From Baylisascaris procyonis (taxonomy: Eukaryota; Nematoda; Chromadorea; Rhabditida; Ascarididae): a stretch of 64,000 nt of DNA. Both the position numbers and the translations under genes were made by a program. The stretch is from assembly GCA_037389465.1 (NCBI GenBank), contig JAZARR010000172.1, positions 2,418,001 to 2,482,000 on the forward strand, in the 5' to 3' direction. The notes beneath the pieces were generated by a model. That model was not told the DNA's origin. It worked only from the letters and a program-made list of their open reading frames with translations, and searched no databases. Positions 1 through 12,000 of this stretch are shown here, piece after piece. How positions within the stretch are numbered: the first letter of the stretch is position 1; each line of letters begins with the position of its first letter.

Positions 1-1
1 G

Positions 2-85
2 GATAAAGAGGTGTTTGAATGTAGTAAGGGGGATTTCAGCAGTATATTAACCAAAATTGCAACATGGCTCACCAAATGCGTATGA
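2..85 (+). CDS. possible 3' terminal exon of a gene entering from the left edge
   Basis: From the left edge a frame is open for 27 codons and ends in TGA at 83-85 (…KIATWLTKCV stop). It has mixed composition, unlike the surrounding AT-rich DNA. No family is recognised, and no splice acceptor can be seen because the window starts here. The same frame stays open after the stop to 286. It could be the end of a coding exon or a chance frame, and the sequence cannot decide. Confidence 0.15.
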   Translation, partial: DKEVFECSKGDFSSILTKIATWLTKCV

Positions 86-379
86 GCTTCGATGAATGAG
101 GGGATGCGGTTGTGGTATGAAGGTGATGGCATTCATGAGATACTCTATTGTAAGGGCATCTCGTTGATGGGCGGTCATAATGCTTACCCTCAATGCCAAT
201 TCATTGCACATTCATCATCGAGTAGAACTCATTGCCACGAATGTATAATTCCCGCATTCGACCTCATCGAACCTCTATTCAACTAATATCTCAATGTTGT
301 GCTCAATTTAACGTATTGCTCTATGCAAACTTGGCGACTATTTTCATAATTCTTGCGGGTCATTGGCATTCAGCAAAGA

Positions 380-430
380 AAATGTGACCCGTCCTTAAAT
401 GTGATCCGTTCGTAAATGTGATCCATCTTT
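380..430 (+). repeat. 17-bp tandem repeat, three copies
   Basis: AAATGTGAYCCGTYC-like units start at 380, 397 and 414, a period of 17 bp with two or three differences between copies. It is a short minisatellite with no coding meaning visible. Confidence 0.7.
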
Positions 431-882
431 GTGCATCGATTGTAAATAACTGGATGCGTGAAAATATTTGTGGTGTGTTTTAGTGTGCTTTTAGCATATT
501 AAATTATCGGCATGAACTTTCTTTAAACTTCTTTAAATTTTAAATTTAAGTTTTCTTTAAATTTCGGTCATTTTTGCGCTCATTGTGGTTGACATCTCTA
601 ATATTAATAGCTACGCATCCGTTCTTGTGTTCTTATGTGCAAATTATGTTATTATTTCATTTCTTTCTTCGAACCAAATTTCAGATCTATTTGACTATGT
701 ATTTATTGGAGTTAGATAGAATGAAACATATTTCGTGAACGTTTATGCTCGTTAAAAATTTTCGTAAGTTTCTTTTCATTAGCATTTTGCGAACTTAACA
801 ACTTTTTTTATTGCTTACTATCCCATTAAAATAACCCATCTTTTAACGACTTTACTTAATTTTAATAAGACTTGGTGAATTC

Positions 883-954
883 ATCCGCAATAGCGCATTG
901 GTAAAGCATTTAGTTGGCCATCCAAAAGTCTTGGTTTCGCTCTCTATGCGGACA
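883..954 (+). tRNA. tRNA-like sequence, probably degenerate
   Basis: A 71-72 nt segment has a six-base acceptor pairing: TCCGCA at 884-889 with TGCGGA at 947-952. It also has an A-box-like TAGCGCATTGGTAAAGC at 891-907 and a B-box-like GGTTTCGCTC near 933-942. The D arm pairs only partly. The T loop lacks the conserved A58, and the anticodon arm (near TTGGCCA) does not fold cleanly. It could be a tRNA pseudogene, a tRNA-derived SINE head, or chance. No isotype is assigned. Confidence 0.25.
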
Positions 955-2546
955 GTTCTCTCAGTGTTCATTAAACAGTGATCTTTACACTAAACAATTC
1001 AATAATTAACGAGTCGAATCATCAATAGTTGGAAGTGATTTGAATTATGAAGCCGCGCGATCACATCTTATTGCAGAATACAATTGTTAGTGCACCTTTA
1101 ATGAGCCATATTCATGTGTTAATTATTTTTGTATGCCTATTTACAGCTGTCAGCAATAATCTTAAGCGGAAGATGTATCGACCAATTTGTTTCGTCGTTC
1201 TATTTGTGATTATTCGAGCACAAAACTATAGACGTATGCAATTTATGATAAAAATTGAAGCGTTATTTTCACGATTTCTTATCTTATTACCTTTTATTGC
1301 ATTTTCCTAGAGGGCTATTGTGGCCATTTAATTGGTTCTTAATCCTATGATCGAGTGATCTGTTAATGAATAAAGATCATGCAGATCTAGCGCTCAAAAG
1401 TTGTGCAAAATTACATCAAGAGATAATATGTAAGACGAAATAAGCGATAAATCCAGAATAAATTTTCATCACTATAAAAATTGAACTTCACAGAACTCAA
1501 TTAAAAAATTAATTAGAATTTTTTCTTGTGAGGAATAAATCAGTTGTAATTTTTAAGTAACGCTAGCAATGGAAGAAGTGCTTCCTGATCAGCAGGAAAG
1601 GTGGTAGAAAAATTGGGGGAGCGAGGAGAACGCAGGTGATCAAGGGGCATGGAACGGTGGAAGAGAAGGGAGATGGAGAATGAAGGGGGGGGGGGGTGAG
1701 GATTAGTATGTCGTTTTATTTTTCGATGGCAGCAAATGATCGCTATCGCTTATCTAAAATTTTTTTTGCAGAAATTAACGAATTCTTCTTGATTGCATAG
1801 ATTTCTTTTATTATAATGACTAGTTCTTTTTCATGTTATTTCTTTTATATCTTTTATTTTTATCGAATATATGTTTTAGTAGGTTTATAATGGTCGTTCA
1901 TAATGGTCCTTATTTTAGAACTTTTTGTTATAAACTATTTTTCAACAAACGTAATCAATTTTGTGTTAATTTACGATGAGTTTAGTCGATCAAGTTATGA
2001 CATTAATGTAATTTAAATAATATATTCTAAAGTATTTTTTCATAACGTATTTCTACTGTTATTATCTCATCAATGTCTCATATTTCTTATTATTTGTGTT
2101 TTCTGCTAACACAGAGGCTTTTATAACAATAGCACGTAGGTAAGCCTTCACATAATTAGAATCACCTATCACGAGACAGCATAAATTCCGTTTTTAGAAT
2201 GGAGATGGAATTTAACTTAGATTAGATTAGATGCGAAATTTTGTAATATTATATATTTGTAGTGATATTTGAATATAATTTCAGAGGATAATCTTGAAAT
2301 AAATTCATAATTTAGTCGAGAAATGGGATTATTGTCTTTACGATGATACTCTCGATTTGCTTTGTTTACATCATTAGGAAATTTGAATAATATTAACCAC
2401 GAAGGAAAACACGAAGGAAAACCTCATAGTATTAATGAGATATTCTCTTATAAAATATTAATTGATAATATCACCAAAAAAAGCCTCACAAATAACGAAT
2501 AATATTATCACTTAAATGTTATCATTGATTATTTCGAATGTTGCAG

Positions 2547-3027
2547 GCATATGTGAAAATCAAGGAACATGTGTTAATTGTGGTGATAATCGCTATTCGT
2601 ATTATAAATGTGAAGCGATGCAGGATTGTTTTAGTGGTGAACGATGTACACAAGAGGGATTCTGCTGTCCTCTTTCTCAGGAACAGCATTCCACTTCAGC
2701 ACTTCTTGAAACAGGTTCAACATCTTCGCACAATAGCAATTACTTTCTTAAACGACATTTTTCTTATACTTCAACACTTGGTGAACCTTTTTCAAACATA
2801 TATTTCTGTATATTTGTACTTATGCGTCTTTTTATACACTTTTTAATGCACTTTATATACTATATACGTCTTTTTATACACATTATATACTTCCATACGC
2901 TTTATACGCTACATTCTTTATACACTTTACACACTTTATACACTTATACACTATACACATTTACACTGTACATATATGCACTCTATACACTTTATACACT
3001 GTACACTAGAACGCAATAAATATACAC

Positions 3028-3075
<48 letters not shown>

Positions 3076-6000
3076 TTAGCTTGAGATGGGAATGCAGTTA
3101 TCTGATTATGTATCTGATTTTACTGCGTCGATTCCAATTTTATGAGAAAGTAAAGAGTCTAGAGAGCTTCTTATGATTTTTTAATAGCACTCATTCACTG
3201 CTCACGGCTGATAGTGAACGTTCTTCTACAATCTAATTATATACAGCGTCGAATTAAATCTCTAATATTAATCATTTTATTCGAACATTTTGCAAAACGC
3301 TTTGCACGTTACGCTAATTTCCGTTAATCGCTAAAGCTTTGCTGCTATTTACGTTTCATAAATTAGTTTAATGCAATATCATATCCTCAAACAACTAACA
3401 ATGCTTTGCTTCGCTAATAACATTTTCAGGTGAATCGGAAGCATTAAAAGCAACACTCTTCTTCGAACATACAATATTATGTCCTGATGATAGTAAATGG
3501 TTACGACCATGTAATAAAGATTCAGATTGCATCTTCAACGATGAAATTTGTGCTGAACGTAAATGTTGTTCAGGTTAGAAATACATTTAACTAGTGAAAC
3601 GAACGATTGAAATGTTTCTTTGTGCAAATTGCTCATTTCATTTTAGTAACGAAATTAAACTCATTAATTACTTAAGCGCCTTTGTATATGCGACAATAAT
3701 CATTGATAATGAGCTAAATGTTATCACATTGGAATCGTTCTTCTCTTTTTTTTTCTTTTTTTTTATTGTGAGGAATTTTTTCGTACTAATGAAGGCACAA
3801 GTCTTAAACATTCTGAATTTAGAAAGATTAATTGCAAAATGGTTAAAAAATTTTGACCATTTTTATTCCGTTAAATTATTTTAACAAAAGCCGTGAATTG
3901 ATCATGTTTTTAAGTTTGTCGAAATTTTCTCTACAATAGTTTCGAGTTTTTTCTCCGATTATTCAATCGCTTATCATAAGCGAAATCGTCTTGCTATGGG
4001 TGCTTAATTTGCAGCATGCAATCAGCGTCGTCGACAAGTATTAGATGAATTGCCAACCAATGACGTTTTTGGTGTTCACATTCCGCAATGTGAAAATGAC
4101 GGAAGATATTACCGTGCGGAACAATGCCGCGTCGGAACTGAAGAATGTTGGTGCGTTGACCAATTCGGCAGGATGATTAGCGCGCCGCATACAAAAACTC
4201 GTGATTTTGGAAGAATCTGTCAAGCGATGCGTAACACCGTTTCCGAATCTTCATTGATTGACGAACGTGAACTTCTGAAGAAATTGAGCGACAAAACTGA
4301 CCTAAGAAGGAAGCAAGAAAGCATTAATCCAGTGGAAAATCATATAACATTACTCCTTACGAGTGTCGACTCAAGGAATGACGATAAAACAGCGATACGT
4401 TTCGAGGCGAACCCGAAAAAAAAAGATGAGAGACAAGAAGAAAAATTCACTGGTATCATCGCTGATAGTGTCTCAGAAAACGATTTTTCAAAACTAGAGA
4501 TTTGCGCAAATCAGAGTTCAATAAATGATGAAGATAACTCGACGAACGCTTGCAGATGTGATGACGATTGCTTTGGAAATCAAAAATGTTGTCTTCACAA
4601 AAACGGATCACTATGCTATAATGCATCTGATTGTATGAGATTTTTTAATCCTCTGGAAAAAAAATTATAACTAGCAGGAAAGTATGAAGAAAGGAAAAAC
4701 TATAATTTTAGTCTTAATTTACTTAAAACAGATATCTGCTTCAATAATAAACCGCTGTTGCTTCTGTTGATGCAATTTAACTGCTTTTTGCTTATCATCT
4801 AATCATAGCTTATATGCAAACACAGCTATCAGCATCCGCAATATGCTTTTTTTTATTACAAATGCCAGGTATACCATCTAAATAAGATGTTATATGTTTT
4901 TTAGCACTAATCCAAAAGCACATTAAAAACCGAACGAGGCTATCCACCTAAAGGTCATAGATCATTTTGAAAGAAACAGATCAGGATTTGGATTCACGTA
5001 TTTGAGACCTGAAAGATTTATATCACTTCTCAGTACTATCACTAACCTACTAGAGGCAGACTACCTAGATTTATTGTGATAGAAGTTTCGCTTTTGACCT
5101 TCTTACTTTTCTATATCTACTGGATAGCTCACTGGCAATTCATCTTGACTGGAAAATGTTGACTCATTTTGTTACGAGGTAGTGTTTGGAGTGAAAACTA
5201 TCTGTTCATAAAGAGTGATTATATGAAGGTGAACCCCTAAATATATTTTTTCCAAGTCCCGATCTCTTCTGATGGATATAGATCGCTGTCGTCAGCTCTC
5301 AAGAATTCCATTCTAAACTTATCAATTCACTCTTATCAGCCCTTCAGAATTCCTTCTAAATTCAACCAACTGCACAGAAATTCACAGTCATTTTATTCTT
5401 TAATTCATCATTGCTCATTTGAAGATGCACCATCAACACATCTGGCCACATGTGGTCCGAATGAGCAATATGTGAAATGTTTTGATCCATGTCAACCGAC
5501 ATGTACGTTGAACTCATCGACCCCATGCCCACCAGGTGAATGTCGAGGAGGATGTCATTGTCGTGATGGTTCGTTATTTCCACTTCTGCTTCCTCTCTTT
5601 TTCTTTCTTTCTTTCTCTCATTCTGCTATTACTAAATTGATGTAATAATCGAAATATCAAATGATCTACAGCAACTGAAGTGATCGAACAAGAAATTAGT
5701 CGACAAACCAAAAAAGCTATGTTGTGACTAATCTTTGCCCACTCAGCGTTTGCCTTCGATCTGACCTTCAAAAATTGGAGTGCGACATGGTCTAGTGCGA
5801 AAGATGCAAATTTTTTGAATATTTGAAAAATTTTTGCTGGTATCGTTATGTCAGTGTATTAACAAATATTAGGTATTATGTAGATTAAGTTATTAAGCAA
5901 TTAAGTACTACATACTTATTATTTCGTTGTTCTAAGCATAAATTTTGATTAGATATGCAAATTCAGGTTTCATTCGTCGTAACACCGATCCGCATTCCCC

Positions 6001-9000
6001 ATGTATACTCGAATCGCAGTGTACCTTAGAGAATGTTGACATAACTGATCATTGCACAGACAATCTTCGTGAATATAAAGCATGTGGATCTGCATGTCCA
6101 ATATCATGCGATAGTCGAAATATTCCACATGAACTTTGCAATGAAAAATGCACATCTGGTTGCTTTTGTAAAATACCATATATTATCGAAAATGATGCCG
6201 ATCCGGCAAACTCAAGGTAAATTCAACTTTAATTTCTAATTGTATTACCTTTACAAACGTTATCAAGAAGGCCATAAACCTGAATCTCGTAAATAGATGA
6301 GGACAGCGGAAATGCCTATGAATACCATTTTTCAACAGTCTTTCCCCCTATTGACAGTAATCTATATATTTTGCGTATATATTTTAAAACAGATCGAAAT
6401 GATTGCATATAGCATTGGCGATTAAATTAAATATTAGTAGTTCATTGTTTATTGATCAATTTATTGATACTAATTGTTTTGATTTAATCAAAAATAAACG
6501 AATAAAAATATCGTTTATTGATCGAAGATTTAAAAATAATATTGAATTATTTTACAATTGAAACTATTTACAAGGTCTTTTCAGATTCTTAAAAGAAATA
6601 AAACCAGAAAGTCGATTTAAAATTTGCTTTATTTTCTGCTGTTAATTCCCCATAATCGGTTTCCGACCCCAGTGAGCTCATTTCACAGAAGTTTATCTGA
6701 AATATTTATAAATAATCTTGCGGTCTGAAATACTGACATTATGTGATTTCCTGTTAGCAGTGGTTTAATAACTATCCAAAACTTGACTGTTATTGTGATT
6801 TTCAATGATATAAAAGTATAGAAAAATCTTCCTATTTCCAGGTGTATTTTACCAGCGCAATGCCCTCGTATAGCGCACAGGAATGAGCATTCGCGTTTTT
6901 CACAAATTCCGGGAGGATTCGAACACGTTAGCTTCATTCAACCGTTCGATCCGGCAGTCGTTCAGCCATCAACAAAAACTATTGAATATGCGTTACCTGG
7001 CAATGTACACTTTATTGACCCCTATGATAGCTCATTGCCTGTGCGTCCACAAGTAATTCACTGCAGCGATCCACTGAAGAACTTTCAAGCATGTGGCTCG
7101 TCTTGTCCAGGTAAAGTTTCCCATTCCTGTTAGGTATGTATGCATAAAATGAAGCGATCATTGGTCCTCATAGCATTTTGAATTATTTTGTGCCATTATA
7201 AACCCCATCGTTTGGTAGCAATATGAAATATGCAGAAGTGGCACGGTATCTAATGTCTAGGGTATCACGGCGTGTAATTCGGTTATCAGTCCTTCCCAAT
7301 AAAGGAGGAGGAGGAGAACATATATATGTAATGTTGGAATAAATTTGTCTAGAGGGGAAAGATTAAACAGCCGAGCAGGGAAGGAAGGAGTGTAACATAT
7401 CTACCATTTGTGATCAAAAACCCGTAGTACTGAACAGTTCTCTTCTCGATAAGGAAATTACACGACCAGTTGGAAAGGAAGGAGAGAAAGGAAATGTTCT
7501 AGCACGGCCTGCGCCTTGGAAAGCATGTTAAGGGGCCCACACATCCAATCCAGGACACTATGAGTTGCATCAAATAAATTTGTAGCTGAACGATACGCTG
7601 TTCCGTATCGGAATTCTGTCTTTTTATTTTGTGATATGATGAGTTAATCACTTACAGCCGGATGTAATAACCGGATAGGAGGTCGATGCAGTGGGCGATG
7701 TGTAGCCGGATGTTTCTGTCGCAGTCCTTATATTTTACAAGACGCGAATAACCTCAACTCAGGATGTGTACTGCCAGAACAATGCCCTACATATACAAGC
7801 AATCAACAAACTTGCAATGATCCACGCAAACAATGGATTTCTTGCTTCTCTCTAAAGTTAGTTGCACAAACGCATATTTGCATATTTACCTCAGATCATG
7901 TCAGAAATATGAGATCTTACTTTTGAGACCATTTTTTGATATGTCCTAAATCGTAGCTCTTTTAAGAAAAATTGGTAAAAATAATTTAAAGTATAAAGTT
8001 ACTAAAGAGGACGATCATATTACCGTTCTTCAGAGATAAAAGTTTTTTTGAAAATTTATGAAACGTTCACCTGGGCATACCTTCAGCCATTTTGTATAAT
8101 TTATGCTTTTTTTCAACTACAAAGAAGATTAGTAGGAAGTATTTAGAAATAGTTTGAGCTTACGCTTTGCTTCTTCGACAACTGCTGTATTGGTGGTTTT
8201 CATGGTTTTATTCTTCAAAATTATTGCAATTAAGGGAATTTTTTACGTTGCATGAATAGAAATTCTAGAACTCTCACTTCTAGTTCGACTTTAATTTTTG
8301 CTACCCAATAAATCTTTCATTTAAATTCTATTTTACGATAATATTTCAGTTGTGCACGAAGTTGTGCAAATCCAACGGCGAAATGTACAAGTGTAGATTG
8401 TACAAGCGGATGTACATGTCGTGACCCGTATTTGCTCCTTGATGCTCGAGATGCGAACTCTCGTTGTGTTCTTCCGGCTGAATGTGTTTCACAAGCGTTG
8501 TGTACCGATCCATTAAAAGAATATCAATCGTGTGCCTCATCATGTCCATTGGGTTGCAATAATCGAGTACCACAAACATGCACACCTTGTGTATCGGGTT
8601 GCTTCTGTAAAGCTGGTGAGCCGATTCACCTCAATTTTTAATAGCTCAAATTTAAGCCCTCTTATCATCGATTAATTTTGATGAGATGTTATTGCGTCTC
8701 TTTTTTCGATTAACATTAGCTCAACAAGAGATGATCATCAAAGGCTCATTTTATACTATGCTGCTTATCGCGACTTCCTTTAGAAGAATGGATTTGCATA
8801 TGCAATTAGACCTGAAATATACATTTCGAAGCTAAATTCTCTATGTGTTAAGTGATACATTATTTCTTACATTTATTTATCAGTAAATTTCTATCTACTT
8901 TTAGAGAATATTAACGTTTTTTTTTCTGAGAGTAATTAGCAATAAAGATTTCTTGAAGTTATTATTAGCTAAATACAGCTTTATAGTAGCGAACACATCT

Positions 9001-12000
9001 TTGTATATTTCCCATAGGAAACTCTCCACCTTAAAGTGAAAATTTTTGAGAATAGAGTATGAATCTATTTGAAATATGTTCAACATTAGAATTTACGATA
9101 TTAGCCTTTTACCTTATTATTTACTCAACAATTATTATATTGTAGAGATTGAAAAAAAAGCGCATAAATTACTAACGTCTACTAATTATTTGCATAATCA
9201 ATTCACATTAATAAATTAGTGTGTCATCATATTTGAGGATATATATTCGAAGATGCTATAAATTGGCCTTCATCACGTTGTGTTCCCATCAATCAATGCC
9301 CACTCATAACAAATCGATTACCGACTACAATTTTAGCTACCATCACGGGAACCGGTCGGTTTAATTTCTTTTCTTATTTTACACATTTCTCGATAGAATT
9401 TTATGTTTTATGTATTTTATCTTCAGTCGTTTTTGGAGATGAATTTTGATGCAATGATGATCATTTTTCTTTCATTCTTATCGAAAATTCATTTATAAAA
9501 GAATGGAGGATAGCGTGAGAGGAATTATATGAGAGAACAGAAGGCACTGTACAATATATTTTTTTTCAGTGATTAAAACTTGCCCACCCCAATTGTTGTT
9601 GTATTATGGAAAAATAGTATTACTAACAAGAGCATTGCTTAATCTCCTTATTGTTTGCCTTCAATATGGTTGTTTCTTTTTTTCAGTAATTAGCGGTTGC
9701 CCTATCACCACAAATGATATAAACGGTAAAATATGCAATTTCGATTCCGATTGCCCAAATCAACAGGTAAATTTTCGGCATTATTACTGTAAGCCAATTC
9801 TTCCTCTCCCCCCCCCTCTCCCCTTCCGCCTCTTCCAAAAAAAAACCAAAAATTAATAGCTAAAAGATAAATGCAGAAATTCTACATAAGGAGTTAGCTG
9901 ATTCAATCCGTTCACCGACTCTTACTTGAGCGATTGATACGCCAGTTGTCTACCCGTTCAAATAATTCTCTCTCTAGGTCATTGCTAATCAAAAGGTGAT
10001 AGGTGAAAAAAAAAGCTTCACACAGCAAGTCGTAAAAGCAAATGACATTTGAATATGAGCTTATATTCTTTTGTTATGTTCATTTTAATTTCTCCTCCCT
10101 CCTTACTTTATTAGTTATCCTCTAGCATCAAGGGCTTGTAAAAAAAGGAAGAAATGAATTAAAAATTAAATGAAAGATCCCACGAAAGCGTTCACTCATA
10201 ATCGCGGTTTTATGAAAGAAGACAACGTTATGACGTTAGCTCACCCTCCGAGATGGAAAGAGAATACTGTGAATGTCGTTCCAGCTAGAGTCGTAGCATT
10301 CCGATCGAAAGTTAAAGAAGTTGATTTGCAGAAATGTTGTCGTCCATCTTCATCAACATTTGTGCGATCACAACATCAACAATGTACTTGCACGGATCCG
10401 CATGCGATATGGAACTCATGTGGTTCTTTATGTCCTGAATATTGTGGACAACCATCGGTACCCGTCTGTTCCACAACGTGTAATCCTGGCTGCCATTGTG
10501 AATCCGGCTATGTGAAAGCACGTAATGATGTAACAGCTCCATGTATTGCTAAAGAACAATGCAATCTCGCAGGTACTCTCATGTGCCTTTATTTATTCAT
10601 TTATTGTACCCTGCAAACTTGAACAGTAACTCACGGGTACAAGGCTATCCTTTTAGGGGCACTTCAAAGAAATCATGAAACGCAATGCGCATTATTTAAT
10701 GACAATCCAGCAATTGATAGACAATGCGGCAATAAATGAACAGAGACAATTAATGTGAGTAAATTTTAAGAGTTTATTTGCACTTAAAAAATAACGGCAG
10801 TTTCCCGTTTAATAAACTGAACATAAATAATTTTAATAAATTTTCGAATGAAATTTGCATATGCTTTCTAAGAACGGGACATTTGTTCAACACCATACGG
10901 GTGCCTTTATTGTTCCTTCGAGTGGAGACGTTTCTAAGCATCTCTCTGTGCATATCTCCTTGTCCGACAGTGATTCAGCCCGAGAACCACTCAAATAGAA
11001 CTGAGAAATTTGCCAAGTATAACGTACATCATGGAGTGGTGGCTGTCAACATTTTTATTTGAGTCACGAATTCAGAATAAAAATTCAACTCGGTTCTCAC
11101 CAACCCCCCCCTTCCCTAAATATCGGTTCTTCAAATGACTAGGAACACAATGGAAATGAAGAAAACTTATAAAACGCAATAGTTTGGTAAATTGTATTAT
11201 AACATAGAATGATTTAATGTAAAACACAATTACTTTTTCATAATCTCATCGTAGGATATATAAAAAATATAATGTAACAGAGCTTTCTTCTATCCCTTAC
11301 CGCAGTTCGATTGCTTTTGTGAATCATAACAATGTATCTACTATGTACTGTACCATAATGCCAATTCTATGTACTATATCCCAATACCATAATCTACTAT
11401 GATCATCAATTTCCTAGTACACCAAGTGCATAAATATTTGAAGGTGGGAAAATATTGCATGCAAATTTTTTATTAGACGGTTTTTTCTTTAACATTAGTT
11501 AAATCTTCCTTTTACAACTGATCGATTAAATTTAAAGAAACATTTCTGTAGAAGATTTATATGAGTGGTCAATTGAAAGATGAGTGCATTATTTACATAT
11601 CGTGTCAGGTTTTGTTCCAATGACCAATTTGTTCAATTTCTCTTTAAATCTTTAAAGCATCATAAATGTTATAAAATTTGGCTCATAAATTATCTATAAA
11701 CGATGAATGAAATTAATATAAAATATTTTGAAGCAAATAGTGATGATACAACCGAAAGTACACCTAGACCTTCGGATCCATTCGACACAAAAGGTCTTGC
11801 ATCAGTGCAAATTTCCGGTCAAGATGGTCGCATATCAGGACGATTTAGGTTCTTTCGTTATGGAGATAAAATGTTGAGGCTTAAAGGAACTGTTTATGGT
11901 AAGTGGATGTATTACATCTACCTTATATGCATAATAATAATTGCTTGTCAGATTGTCTTATCTATGCTAATAGGTGGTGTTCTACCATGAATATGCTAAT

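Larger units (their letters stand above)
300..2540. other. gene-poor 5' flank of the TIL/SOD-like gene
   Basis: Besides a short tandem repeat and a tRNA-like stretch listed separately, this stretch shows no convincing exon. It must contain, or lie upstream of, the missing 5' exon of the modular gene that starts at 2547. One possible signal-peptide exon begins at 1101 (MSHIHVLIIFVCLF…, a hydrophobic core after a short N-terminus). A second, shorter hydrophobic start lies near 2072. Neither has a good phase-1 donor, so neither is called. Confidence 0.4.

Noticed and set aside
1047..1310. 87-codon + frame with a hydrophobic N-terminal part from 1101
   Set aside because: It could hold the signal-peptide exon of the TIL gene, but no phase-1 donor of reasonable quality follows, so it was not joined to the model.
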